In this document: positions 19,658 through 28,413 of the stretch, one piece after another | How the letters are laid out: each line of letters starts with the position of its first letter | Numbering within the stretch: position 1 is the first letter of the stretch | DNA from: Roseiarcus sp963805295 | GTDB lineage: Bacteria > Pseudomonadota > Alphaproteobacteria > Rhizobiales > Beijerinckiaceae | Direction of reading: 5' to 3' | Assembly: GCA_963805295.1 (NCBI GenBank) | Contig: CAWDTW010000018.1 | Span: forward strand, 62,001-126,000 | DNA: 64,000 nt | Translations under genes and position numbers: made by a program | The notes under the pieces: model-generated | Seen by the model: only the letters and a program-made list of their open reading frames with translations | Database searches by the model: none | What the model was told of the DNA's origin: nothing

Positions 19658-20043
19658 CTCGTCGATCAGGAGCACGGGCGGGTCGGCGAGCCGAACGCCT
19701 CCCACAGCTTGCCCCGGCGGATGTCGTTGGAGATGTTGGAGACGCGCGGGTCGCCGAGCGGCGAGTCTCTCACCCGCGACACGGCGTCGTATTCGTGCAG
19801 TCCCTGCCGGGCGGGCGTGGTCGACTTGACGCGCCAGGCGATGAATGGCGCGCCGATCGCCGCGGCGATCTCCTGTGCGAGCAGGCTCTTGCCGGCGCCG
19901 GGTTCTTCCTTGCCGAGCAGCGGACGTTCGAGCGCCATGGCGGCGTTGACCGCGGTGTCGAGTTCGTCGCCCGCGACATAGGTCTTCGCGCCCTCAAAAC
20001 GCGTCTGCGGTCGGCTCCCGGCTCGGACGAAGGACGCGGCGCG
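19658..20043 (-). pseudogene. MoxR-type AAA+ ATPase remnant
   Basis: The fragment keeps RFEGAKTYVAGDEL, a P-loop region GKEEPGAGKSLLAQEIA, VKSTTPARQGLHEYDAVSR, and NDIRRGKLWEAF, all typical of the MoxR group that pairs with a VWA/CoxE-like protein. A missing base near 19673 breaks the frame just before the Walker B LLIDE, and nothing of the family remains after it. No start codon is found upstream; the fragment abuts the cckA stop. It is therefore truncated at both ends. A matching VWA remnant lies at 25271-25550. Confidence 0.78.
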
Positions 20044-22623
20044 TCAATTCATGGCGCCCTTGACCGTCTCGATCAGCTGCTTGAGCGTGAAGGGCTTGGG
20101 CAGGAAGACGAATTCCTGCTTCTCCGGCAGGCTGCGCGCGAAGGCGTCGTCGGCGTAGCCCGAGACGAAGACCACTTTCGCGTCAAACCCGCGCCGACGC
20201 AGCTCGATCAGCATCGTCGGCCCGTCCATTTCCGGCATGATGACGTCGGAGACGATGAGATCGATCGGTCCGCCCGCTTCCTCGGCGACGCGCAGCGCCT
20301 CGACCCCCAATTCCGCCTCGAGCACCGTATAGCCGCGCGAGGTCAGCGCGCGCGAGGCGAAGGCCCGCACCGCCTCCTCGTCTTCGACCAGTAGAATGGC
20401 GCCGCGGCCGGTGAGATCGGCCGGGGGCTTGACGGCTTCCGTCTTGGCGGGCTCGTCGGACTCGGCCTCGAGGAGCCGGGGAAGGAGGATGCGGAATGTC
20501 GCGCCGGCGCCCGGCTCGCTGTCGCAGAAGACGTATCCGCCGGTCTGCTTGACGATGCCGTAGACCATCGACAAGCCGAGGCCGGTTCCCTTGCCGACCT
20601 CCTTGGTGGTGAAGAAGGGCTCGAAGATCTTGGCCAGCACGTCGGCGGGAATGCCGTGCCCGGTGTCCTGAACCTCGACCAGCACGTAATCGGCGGGAAC
20701 GATCGCCATGTCCTTCAGCCGACGGCATTCGGACGCCGGAAAATTGCGGCTGCGCAGCGTGATCTTGCCGCCGTCCCGCATCGCGTCGCGGGCGTTGACG
20801 ACGAGGTTGACGATCACCTGCTCGAACTGGTTGAGGTCGGCCTTGACCAGCCACAGATCGCGGCTGTGGACGACGTCGAGATGGATCGTCTCGCCGACCA
20901 GCCGGCGCAAGAGCATCTGCAGCTCCGACAGCACGTCGTTGAGCTGTAGCGTCTGCGGCCGCAGCGTCTGCCGGCGCGAGAACGCGAGCAGTTGCCTCAC
21001 CAGTCCCGCGGCCCGGTTGGCGTTCTGCTTGATCTGCATGATGTCCTGAAAGGACGGATCGGTCGGCCGGTGATTGGCGAGCAGCAGATCGGAATAGCCG
21101 ATGATCGCGGTCAGCACGTTGTTGAAGTCGTGCGCGACGCCGCCGGCGAGCTGGCCGATCGCTTGCATTTTCTGGCTTTGGGCGAGATTTTCCTGGAGCG
21201 TGCGCTGTTCGGTGGTGTCGAGCGCGAAAACGATTGCGCTCGCGCCTTCGTCGCTGCGCGGGTCGGCCGCGGAAACGAACAGGCGGGCCGAGCGCGCCGG
21301 ATCCGCGCCCTCCAGCGAAACGTCGAGCGGAGCGATCTCTCCCTGGCCTTGGGCCGCCGCGTCGATCGCGCTCCGCAAGGCCGCGTGATCGCGCTCCGCC
21401 ACGACACCGAAAATCGACGGGTTTCCGTCGCCGGCGCGCGACTTCAGAGCCTCGGGGGCGAGGCGCGCGAAGGCGGCGTTGGGACGCAGCAGCGCGCCGG
21501 AGGCGTCGACCGCGGCGATCGCGACCGGGGTCGAATTGAAAATGCGCGCGAAGCGCACTTCCGCCGCGCGCAGGTCTTCCTCGCCTTTGATCTCGCCCGG
21601 AGCGCGATTGATGACCAGCGACCGCGACGGTCCCGGCGCGCCGTCGCTGGAAAAGGCGACCTTGTGAAAGATTCGCGCCGGCAGGACGCGGCCCTGGCGC
21701 GGCTTGAGATCGACGTCGAACTGTTGCGTCTTCACTTCCCCCGGGCGCGCGGACATCATGGTGAGCATGGCGCCGCCGTCCCCGGAAATGATGTCGCCGA
21801 TCCTGAGCTGGCCGAGTCCGAACTGGGCGAGGTCGTAATCGAGCCACCCGGCGAGCGTTGCGTTCATATGGACGATGGCCCCGTCGGGCTCGGCGGAGAA
21901 AAACCCGGCGGGGGCGTGGTCGAGATAGTCGATCGCGTGCTGAAGGTCCTGAAAGAACGTCTCATGGCGGTCATGTTCGCGCGTCTCGTCCGAGACCGTC
22001 CAGACTGTCGCGCCGTCGCCGGCCGCCGCTTCGAGCGGACGCACGCGAATGCGGTACCAGGCGACGGTTCCCTCGCCGTTGAGCGGCGGCGAGAGGCGCA
22101 GGTCCTCGCTCGCGCTCTTGCCGGACTTGGACGCCTGCGACAGCCGGTAGACGGACTCCGAGACCTCCGGCGAACCGGTGAACAGACGCTCGACCGGCTT
22201 CAGTTCGTTGGCGGCGCGCGCGCCCGAGAGGGCGCGATAGGCGTCGTTGGCATAGAGAATGCGCGACTTCCGGTCGGTGACCACCAGACCGTCCGGATTG
22301 GTGTCGGCGATCGCCTTGGTCGTGTCGAAGCGCGCCGCTCGCGCCGGGAATTGCAACAGGCCGAAGGAGAAGAGGAACAGTCCGAATGCGCCGCAGGAGG
22401 CCAACGCGACCATCACCCAGGTCACAGTGGTCATGCCCGCCGCGTCGGGACCGAGCCAGAAAGCGAGGACCGCGCCGGCGAGAGCGAGTGCCGGGAAAGA
22501 CAAGACGAGGGGGTTCGCGGTCCGTTCGATTCGGTCCGCCGGGGGAGGGGGCGGCGTCGAATTCATCGGAGAATCAAATCCCAGGGATGCATGCCTTTGC
22601 GAGCTCGCCGAGTCGATCGCCAT
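20044..22623 (-). CDS. cckA: cell-cycle hybrid histidine kinase CckA
   Basis: 859 residues: two membrane helices at about 42-95, three PAS-like domains (roughly 105-225, 235-340, 355-465), a HisKA domain with the phosphorylated His in GGVAHDFNNVLTAI, an ATPase domain with VVNARDAM, DTGHGI and GKGTGLGLSMVYG, and a C-terminal receiver with the Asp in IDLIVSDVIMPEMDG. This is the CckA layout; CckA passes phosphate through ChpT to CtrA and controls cell cycle and motility. The neighbours fliO and dksA are common around alphaproteobacterial cckA. The start at 22623 has a weak AAAGG site; an internal Met at 22566 is also possible. Confidence 0.92.
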   Translation of the reverse strand: MAIDSASSQRHASLGFDSPMNSTPPPPPADRIERTANPLVLSFPALALAGAVLAFWLGPDAAGMTTVTWVMVALASCGAFGLFLFSFGLLQFPARAARFDTTKAIADTNPDGLVVTDRKSRILYANDAYRALSGARAANELKPVERLFTGSPEVSESVYRLSQASKSGKSASEDLRLSPPLNGEGTVAWYRIRVRPLEAAAGDGATVWTVSDETREHDRHETFFQDLQHAIDYLDHAPAGFFSAEPDGAIVHMNATLAGWLDYDLAQFGLGQLRIGDIISGDGGAMLTMMSARPGEVKTQQFDVDLKPRQGRVLPARIFHKVAFSSDGAPGPSRSLVINRAPGEIKGEEDLRAAEVRFARIFNSTPVAIAAVDASGALLRPNAAFARLAPEALKSRAGDGNPSIFGVVAERDHAALRSAIDAAAQGQGEIAPLDVSLEGADPARSARLFVSAADPRSDEGASAIVFALDTTEQRTLQENLAQSQKMQAIGQLAGGVAHDFNNVLTAIIGYSDLLLANHRPTDPSFQDIMQIKQNANRAAGLVRQLLAFSRRQTLRPQTLQLNDVLSELQMLLRRLVGETIHLDVVHSRDLWLVKADLNQFEQVIVNLVVNARDAMRDGGKITLRSRNFPASECRRLKDMAIVPADYVLVEVQDTGHGIPADVLAKIFEPFFTTKEVGKGTGLGLSMVYGIVKQTGGYVFCDSEPGAGATFRILLPRLLEAESDEPAKTEAVKPPADLTGRGAILLVEDEEAVRAFASRALTSRGYTVLEAELGVEALRVAEEAGGPIDLIVSDVIMPEMDGPTMLIELRRRGFDAKVVFVSGYADDAFARSLPEKQEFVFLPKPFTLKQLIETVKGAMN

Positions 22624-22915
22624 GCGGCCTTTGCTAGCACGCGGTCCGCCCGATGTCTCGGCGGGGGCGAGGGCGATCGGGGGCTGACGGGGCGAAGGCC
22701 ACAGTTTTCAACGGGAACGCATTTTGTTATGAGTGCCGCTCGGCTCGTCTCGGGCCGCGATGGGCGTAGCGCCGATCCGGCGAAGCTTGAAGGGTTCGCG
22801 GGGTCCATATTTCATCGAGCGCGTTCTGGCGTGTCGACGACGTGCGGGGGCCGTCGCCGGCCCGCGAGGCGAAGCTCTGGTTTGCGCGGTCGGCGGCGCG
22901 AGCGTTGGACATGGC

Positions 22916-24139
22916 ATGCAGTGGTTGACTGATCTTTTCTCCGGCGACAAGAGCTTCGGCTGGATCGCATTTCTGGCGGCCTGCGGGATCGCCGCACTCG
23001 TGGTGCTGGCGATCGTCTATCGTCTGGTGTTTGCGCACCGGCTAAGGGTCCCGGGAGGGCGGACGCGCCAGCCGAGACTGGGTCTCGTCGACGCGTTCAG
23101 TCTCGACGGCCAGCGACAACTCGTGCTGATCCGGCGCGACAACGTCGAACACCTCGTCATGATCGGCGGCCCGAACGACGTGCTTGTCGAATCGCAGATC
23201 AACCGCGCGCTGGCGCCGGCTCGCGAGGCCAACCTCGAGCCGGCGGCGCCCCTGCGGCGGCGAACCGAGGCGGTCGCCGTCCCGGAGCCTGTCCCCGCCG
23301 CGGCGCCTGTCCCCGCCGCTGCGCCTGTCCCTGCCGCGGCGCTTGCCCCTGCCGCGGCGCCTGGCGTGTCTAGGCCGGAGCCGCGCGCCGCCGCAGCGGC
23401 GCCAGCCGTTTCCGCTACGGAAGTCCGGCCGATGCGGCCTCAGACCGCTCCCCCGTTCCCGCTCCGCCGGCCCCAACCGCGCCCGCTGCGCCCTCGCCTC
23501 CGCCGCCGTTCGCTCAACCCGCGCCGCCGCCGGCCGCAGCCAGAGTTTCGGAGCCCGCCCGGCCCCTTCCGGCGTCCGGGCAGCAACCGCGTCCTTTGCC
23601 GCCCCGGCCGTCCATGCCGCCCCCGATCATTCCGGCAGGCGCGCCCGGCGGACGGACGAACGTCACGCGTCTGGGCGACAAGCATCCGCAGTCCGCGCCG
23701 CCGACCCTGGCCGCTCCCGCTCCCGCTGCGGCGCATGGCGCCGACCCGGCGGCCGCCCCGAACCCGGCCAAGACCGAAAATGCGGTCAAAACCGAAAGTG
23801 CGGTCAAGACCGAAATCAGCGGCGCCGTCGCCGAAGCCGGACCCGTGGGTTGCGCCGCCAGCGGCCGTGAAGGCCTCGGCCGCGCCCGCAGCAGCGCCAG
23901 TTCAGGCGCCGCCGATCGTCAAAGCCGAAGCCAAGCCGGAACCGGAGGTCGATCATGATGCGCCGGCCCCGGCGCCCGGCGTTCAGCAGCCGGCGGCGGC
24001 GAATCGCCCTCCGGCCGCCCACGGCGCGGAGCCCCCGCCGGCCGGGAGCCCACCGCCGAAAGTCGAGGATCCGTTGGCCGGCCTCGATTCGCTGGAAGCG
24101 GAAATGGCGCGCCTGCTTGGACGCGAAAAGCTGAACTGA
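22916..24139 (+). pseudogene. fliO: FliO-like flagellar biosynthesis protein with a frame-disrupted Pro/Ala region
   Basis: The start at 22916 gives MQWLTDLFSGD and one membrane helix (FLAACGIAALVVLAIVYRLV), followed by the FliO core LGLVDAFSLDGQRQLVLIRRDNVEHLVMIGG. The rest is a Pro/Ala-rich tail ending EAEMARLLGREKLN. Between about 23440 and 23850 the annotated frame turns Arg-rich, while another frame reads Pro/Ala-rich and contains GRTNVTRLGDKHP, so two compensating shifts are likely. The main frame stays open throughout, so a protein of 407 residues with a scrambled middle could still be made. FliO helps assemble the flagellar export gate. It is divergent from cckA and convergent with dksA. 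Confidence 0.7.
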
Positions 24140-24179
24140 CCGCTGGGCGCCCTCCCTCTCGAGGGTCGTTCGCCGGACG

Positions 24180-24596
24180 CTACTCGTCGCGGTAGATCTT
24201 TTCGCGCCGCTCGTGGCGCTCCTGCGCCTCCACCGAAAGCGTGGCGATCGGCCGCGCGTCGAGTCGTCGAAGCGAGATCGGCTCGCCCGTCTCCACGCAA
24301 TGGCCGTACGAACCGTCGTCGATGCGCGCGAGCGCGGCCTCGATTTTCGAGATGAGCTTGCGCTGCCTGTCGCGGGCGCGCAGTTCGATCGCGCGGTCGG
24401 TCTCCGACGACGCCCGATCGGCGATGTCGGGATGATTCTCGCTTTCCAACTGTAGGGCGGCCAGCGTGTCGCGGCTTTCGGCCAGGATCGCCTCGCGCCA
24501 GGCGATCAGCTTGCGCCGGAAATACTCGCGCTGGCGTTCGTTCATGAACGGTTCCGCGTCCGACGGCTTGTAGCTCTCAACGGCGAAATCGTTCAT
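24180..24596 (-). CDS. dksA: DksA-type RNA polymerase-binding transcription factor
   Basis: 138 residues starting at 24596 (MNDFAVESYKPSDAEPF). The coiled coil (about residues 20-75) is followed by the DksA C-terminal fold, GSYGHCVETGEPISLRRLDARP. Only one cysteine of the four zinc ligands of the enterobacterial protein remains, which is common in alphaproteobacteria. DksA binds the RNA polymerase secondary channel and works with ppGpp. An upstream in-frame start at 24659 adds 21 residues without family similarity and was not used. Convergent with fliO. Confidence 0.9.
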   Translation of the reverse strand: MNDFAVESYKPSDAEPFMNERQREYFRRKLIAWREAILAESRDTLAALQLESENHPDIADRASSETDRAIELRARDRQRKLISKIEAALARIDDGSYGHCVETGEPISLRRLDARPIATLSVEAQERHERREKIYRDE

Positions 24597-24820
24597 CAGT
24601 GATTCCTGTCCCTGATTGGAATTTGGCGGCCTTATAGCGATCCCTCGACCAAGGAACAATGGCTATCGCGACGGCGCCGCCGCGACGCGCGAATAGGCTG
24701 GGACGGCGCCCGGCGCCGCCGCATTTTGCCGCGGACCGCTTGCCAGACGAGGTCGCGCGCTTCACTTTGTCGCGCTGGATTCGGTCTCCCGGGCGCGGAT
24801 CCGGATGGAGGGTTCTTCTC

Positions 24821-25246
24821 ATGTACAAGCGCATCATTCTCGCGGTCGACCTCGCCGAACCGTCCCCGGCGCCCAAGGGGCTTCCGCAGGCTCTTGAATT
24901 GGCGAAGGTGGGCGGCGCCGCGCTGAGGCTGGTCAATGTTCAGCCCGTGGTGCCGGCCACGTTCATGGAATATGTGCCGGCCGATTTCGACGTGGAGCAG
25001 AGTAAGCGGGCGAAAGAGGCGCTCGACGCGTTGCTCGACGGCATCGATTTGCCGGCCGACCGCAAGAGCGCTGCCGCGCGCGCGGGCGGTATCTACCACG
25101 AGCTCCTGCAGGACGCGGCGGACTGGAACGCGGACCTCATCGTCGTCGGCTCCCATCGCCCGGTGATGAGCGACTATCTGCTCGGCTCGAACGCCAAGAC
25201 GATCGTGCGTCACGCGCAATGTTCGGTGCTGGTCGTCAGGGAGTGA
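24821..25246 (+). CDS. universal stress protein (UspA family)
   Basis: 141 residues. The start MYKRIILAVDLAE at 24821 matches the family and is preceded by GGAGGG at a good distance; an in-frame start at 24659 lacks both. The ATP-binding signature is at the C-terminus, VVGSHRPVMSDYLLGSNA, followed by the usual VLVVRE end. Single-domain Usp proteins bind ATP and respond to stress. It stands alone, divergent from dksA. Confidence 0.9.
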   Translation: MYKRIILAVDLAEPSPAPKGLPQALELAKVGGAALRLVNVQPVVPATFMEYVPADFDVEQSKRAKEALDALLDGIDLPADRKSAAARAGGIYHELLQDAADWNADLIVVGSHRPVMSDYLLGSNAKTIVRHAQCSVLVVRE

Positions 25247-25270
25247 GCGAGCGGCGGCCCGGTCGAGGGT

Positions 25271-25550
25271 TCACGCCGCCAGCGCGCGCATGGCGGCCTC
25301 GACGCCGTCCGGGGTGAGCGGGAACATGCGGCGCTGAAAGATGTCGGCGATCAGCCGCATCGACTGCGAATGGGTCCAGTGATTCTCAGGGGTGGGGCTG
25401 ACCAAGACCGTGCGCGGCCAGGCGCAGCGTCTCCATCGGCCTGTCAAAGCCGAGCTTCTCGATTTCGGCCCGCTCCGCGGGGCTCAGGTGGCGCTCGGCG
25501 AGCCAGCGCAGCCATTCCCTCCGGCAGCTCCTCGGCCTCGACCGCCGCCG
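25271..25550 (-). pseudogene. remnant of a CoxE/VWA-domain protein
   Basis: Two pieces of the family that accompanies MoxR ATPases are joined here. The first (about 25440-25545) reads WLRWLAERHLSPAERAEIEK and LGFDRPMETLR, a linker from the middle of such proteins. The second (25271 to about 25435, in another frame) reads TVLVSPTPENHWTHSQSMRL and ends RRMFPLTPDGVEAAMRALAA, the normal C-terminus. The VWA domain between them is gone, so an internal deletion has fused the ends. The 5' side is cut by an inverted-repeat element at 25553. Its usual partner gene, moxR, is also a remnant at 19658-20043. Confidence 0.68.
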
Positions 25551-25552
25551 CC

Positions 25553-25652
25553 CTAGTGTTGTGTCTTTAACGCTTCGACCCCACGCGGCGACCGGGAAGT
25601 CGTAGGTTTCAGAGTCCCGACAGGGCGCTTTGCGTTAAATTCACTACACTAG
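25553..25652. repeat. 100-bp element with 21-bp imperfect inverted ends (MITE-like)
   Basis: The ends CTAGTGTTGTGTCTTTAACG (25553) and its inverse at 25632-25652 (CTAGTGTAGTGAATTTAACG read on the other strand) match at 17 of 21 positions. The boundary TA dinucleotides would fit an IS630/mariner-type target duplication, but the family is a guess. It contains no gene and abuts the broken VWA gene. Confidence 0.5.
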
Positions 25653-25705
25653 CGCGCGGCCCGGCGGGCGTGCAATGTTCGCGCCGCCGGCGGGAAAGGG
25701 CGATC

Positions 25706-26572
25706 ATGGCCGCAGTCGTCAATTGCGAGACATACGTCCTGCCGCGCGCGGTCGCGCCCGATGTCGAAGTGTTCGCGGTCGGCGACATTCACGGGCGGAC
25801 GGACCTTCTGCACGCGCTGCTCGACGCGGCCGCGCGCGAGCCGAAGCGGCGCCAAAGGCGCGCGATCGTCTTTCTCGGCGACCTCGTCGACCGCGGCCCC
25901 GACAGTCTGGGGGCGATCGATCTGGCGATCGGCGCGGGCGAACGGATCGGCGCCGACGAGCAGATCGCGCTGATGGGCAACCACGAGGCGATGATGCGGC
26001 TTGCGGTCGATCCGCGGACGCCGTGGGACGACGCGCTCGACGCGCTCGTCACCTGGCTGCGCAACGGCGGCGCCGCGTCGGTGCGCCAGTTCGCCGATTT
26101 CGAGGTCGCGCCCGATGGCCCCGAGGAACTCTTGACGGCGATCCGCTTCGCGTTGCCCGCGCGCGTGCGCGCCTGGCTCGAAACGCTGCGCTCTCACTGG
26201 CGCTCGCAGGACGTGCTGTTCGTCCACGCGGGCGTCAATCCCGATCTCGATCTCGAGGCCTTTCTCGCCGCAGCCTGGAACGCGCCGCTCGCCGATCTCG
26301 ACGAGGAGCGGCACTGGGCCTGGGTGCGCTGGCCTTTCCTCGAGGCCTTGCCCGGCCCGGAGGGCTTCAGCGGCTTCTTCGTCGTGCACGGCCACACGCC
26401 GAACGACGCGAGGCCGAACGCCTCGCACGCCGATCAGATCCGCCGTTTCCGCCTCAACCTCGATGCCGGCTCGGGCCTGACCGGGCTTGCCAAGATGGCC
26501 GTCGTTCGCGGCGATGAAGCGCGCGTGCTGACGGCGCTTGGGCCCACCAACCGGATGCTGCGGGCGGAGTGA
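25706..26572 (+). CDS. PP1-type metallophosphoesterase (serine/threonine phosphatase-like)
   Basis: 288 residues from the ATG at 25706, which has GGGAAAGGG before it. Metal and phosphate motifs in order: VGDIHGRTDLL, FLGDLVDRGPDS, LMGNHEAM, a later VHAGVNPDLDLE and VVHGHTPND. This is the bacterial PPP group that removes phosphate from proteins or small molecules in the cytoplasm. In relatives this gene can sit near moxR/VWA genes, whose remnants are close by. The partner kinase is not in the window. Confidence 0.86.
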   Translation: MAAVVNCETYVLPRAVAPDVEVFAVGDIHGRTDLLHALLDAAAREPKRRQRRAIVFLGDLVDRGPDSLGAIDLAIGAGERIGADEQIALMGNHEAMMRLAVDPRTPWDDALDALVTWLRNGGAASVRQFADFEVAPDGPEELLTAIRFALPARVRAWLETLRSHWRSQDVLFVHAGVNPDLDLEAFLAAAWNAPLADLDEERHWAWVRWPFLEALPGPEGFSGFFVVHGHTPNDARPNASHADQIRRFRLNLDAGSGLTGLAKMAVVRGDEARVLTALGPTNRMLRAE

Positions 26573-26613
26573 CGCCGTTTCCGGGAGATCGGCTCGCGGA
26601 GGCGATCCACCCG

Positions 26614-27273
26614 TCAGGCGGCGTTCGCCATTGCCGCGAGGCAATTCCAGGTGGTGGATTTCATACTCGGGCGCTCGTTCATCCGCTTGAGCCAGTCGAC
26701 GAGATTGGCGGCGTCGGCCGTCAGCGGCCCCCATTCTGGCGTCTCCGCGAAGATGTCGAGTTGCGGGGCGATCATGAGATCGGCGAGCGACACGGCCCCG
26801 CCGGCGAAATAGGGCTGCCGGCCGAGCAGTCGCGCGAGTTCGCGGAACACGACGTGCGCCCTTGGCATGGCGGCGGCGATGGCCGTCTCGTCAGGCGCGA
26901 GACCCATCAGGCGCGGAGCGACGACGCGATGAAACCCGATGACGGTGTTGACGCCCTGATAGAGATACCAGTCGTTGATGTTCATCGCCTGGTCCATCCG
27001 GGCGGCGGCCTTGGGGTCGGCCGGAGTCAAAACCTGCGCGGGCAGCACGCGGTCGAGGTAGCGCAAGATCGCCTGGCTTTCGTAAAGCGTGAAGCCCTCG
27101 TGTTCGAGCACCGGGACCCTGCCGAACGGATGACGCGAGGCGTGCGGCTCGCTCTTCGTCGCGCCCGGCGCAAGCGGCGCGAGCCGATAGTCGGCGCCCT
27201 TCTCCTCGAGCGTGGCGAGAACCGCGCGGCCGTATGGGCTGCCGGGAACGCTGTGGACGATGAATTCGGTCAT
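26614..27273 (-). CDS. glutathione S-transferase family protein
   Basis: 219 residues. The N-terminal thioredoxin fold has SVPGSPYGRAVLATLEEKG and the cis-Pro/glutathione block FGRVPVLEHEGFTLYESQAI; the C-terminal helical domain starts near residue 88. The start at 27273 overlaps the stop of the upstream AHSA1-type gene by 4 bp, so the two are translationally coupled and form an operon with arsR. Conjugation or isomerisation of small electrophiles is the family role; no substrate can be named. Confidence 0.87.
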   Translation of the reverse strand: MTEFIVHSVPGSPYGRAVLATLEEKGADYRLAPLAPGATKSEPHASRHPFGRVPVLEHEGFTLYESQAILRYLDRVLPAQVLTPADPKAAARMDQAMNINDWYLYQGVNTVIGFHRVVAPRLMGLAPDETAIAAAMPRAHVVFRELARLLGRQPYFAGGAVSLADLMIAPQLDIFAETPEWGPLTADAANLVDWLKRMNERPSMKSTTWNCLAAMANAA

Positions 27274-27749
27274 GCCTGCATCTCCTTTTGAGCGTGCGCG
27301 TCGGCGTAGCCGGCGAATTCGGCGAGGAACTTCGGCCAGCCGACGTCGATCTGTCCGGCCACCTTTTCGGCGTCGTCGCCGAAGCGCTCGAGATCGCGAT
27401 GTTCGAGCATGACGATCGTGCCGCCGTCCGCGGCGGCCGCAAAGGTCAGCTCCACTTCCGTCAGGAACTCGGGATCGTAGGCGAATCGGCTGTTGAGCTG
27501 CCAGCCGAGCAGCAGCCGCTTCGGCGGCTCCCAGGCGAGCACCTTGCCCCAGTTCGTTTCGAGCCCCTCCGCGTCGCATTCGAACCAGCGGCCTCCGGCG
27601 CGGGGCTCGACGACGATCGCCACATGCGGCGATTTGCCGATCGTCTTTCCGACCGGCCACCACCGCCCCATCTGCGCGGCGAACAGCTCGAATGCGCGTT
27701 CGGGCGACGCCTTAACGGTCACGCTTTTCACGACGGGCGCGATGCTCAT
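27270..27749 (-). CDS. SRPBCC/AHSA1-type protein
   Basis: 159 residues with the START-like Aha1 C-terminal fold: VKASPERAFELFAAQMGRWW, EPRAGGRWFECDAEG, WEPPKRLLLGWQLN and a late GGTIVMLEHRDLERFGDDA. It overlaps the arsR stop by 4 bp upstream and the GST start by 4 bp downstream. ArsR-AHSA1 pairs are very common; the AHSA1 protein probably binds a hydrophobic ligand. Its biochemical role is unknown. Confidence 0.87.
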   Translation of the reverse strand: MSIAPVVKSVTVKASPERAFELFAAQMGRWWPVGKTIGKSPHVAIVVEPRAGGRWFECDAEGLETNWGKVLAWEPPKRLLLGWQLNSRFAYDPEFLTEVELTFAAAADGGTIVMLEHRDLERFGDDAEKVAGQIDVGWPKFLAEFAGYADAHAQKEMQA

Positions 27750-28078
27750 GGCGTTTTGTCCTCCTCGGCTTGGTCGTCGGCGAAGGCTTTGAAGGCGTCG
27801 AGCGCGGCGCTCCACAGCGCCTCGAGCCAATCGCGCATGGCCGCTATCCCCCGTGGGTCGAGCCGGTAGATGCGCCGCGTTCCGACGGCGGCCTCGGTCA
27901 CCAGCCCCGCCTCCTTGAGCACGCGCAGATGCTGCGACACCGCGGGCCGGCTGACCGGCAGGTTCCGGGCCAGCACGCCGACGGCGGACGGCCGCGCCGC
28001 GAGGCGCTCGAAAATCGCCCGCCGGGTCGGATCCGCGAGCGCGGTCAGTGCGAATGGGCCGGCCTCTCGGTAAGTCAT
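27746..28078 (-). CDS. ArsR-family winged-helix repressor
   Basis: 110 residues. FALTALADPTRRAIFERLAA and the recognition helix PVSRPAVSQHLRVLKEAGLV are diagnostic. There is no obvious Cys metal site, so it belongs to the non-metal SdpR-like group that partners AHSA1 proteins. First gene of the three-gene operon with AHSA1 and GST. A perfect palindrome touches its start codon, so it is probably self-repressing. Confidence 0.9.
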   Translation of the reverse strand: MTYREAGPFALTALADPTRRAIFERLAARPSAVGVLARNLPVSRPAVSQHLRVLKEAGLVTEAAVGTRRIYRLDPRGIAAMRDWLEALWSAALDAFKAFADDQAEEDKTP

Positions 28079-28093
28079 TGCTTACGGTAAGCA
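28079..28093. promoter_or_regulatory. 15-bp palindrome, likely ArsR operator
   Basis: TGCTTACGGTAAGCA is a perfect odd palindrome immediately upstream of the arsR-type start (28078). Related half-sites GTAAG (28070) and CTTAC (28098) flank it. Confidence 0.6.
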
Positions 28094-28140
28094 CAAACTT
28101 ACATATGTGTCAAGTCGCCGGACCCCGGCCGGCCGCAGGC

Positions 28141-28289
28141 CCTCGTCCTGAGGGCGCCTCTTGCCGAGCAAGAGGCCTCGAAGGACGCTCCAGGATGCGG
28201 CGCGGGTTGTGCGGGCGAGACCGCGTATCCTCGGCCGCCCCCCTTTGGAGTCGTCCTTCGAGGCCGCTTCGCGGCGCCTCAGGACGAGG
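28141..28289. repeat. inverted pair of REP-like palindromic repeats
   Basis: CCTCGTCCTGAGG...CTCGAAGGACG at 28141-28187 recurs inverted as CGTCCTTCGAGG...CCTCAGGACGAGG at 28252-28289. Such CCTCxTCCTGAGG / CGAAGGAxG repeats are scattered in Hyphomicrobiales intergenic DNA. They fill most of the gap between arsR and the deaminase gene and may act as a transcription barrier. Confidence 0.6.
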
Positions 28290-28413
28290 ACGGTTGGTTC
28301 GCAGGCGAGATCATGCTCGCCGACAGAAACGCCGCTCCCCCCGCAACTGCGGTTGACATCGCTGCTTTGCGCTTTCCAATAGTGGACAGACGGCGATCGG
28401 GGCGGGGCGGGCG

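Noticed and set aside
20183..21847. 554-codon open frame inside cckA
   Set aside because: Alternate frame of cckA; Arg-rich without motifs.
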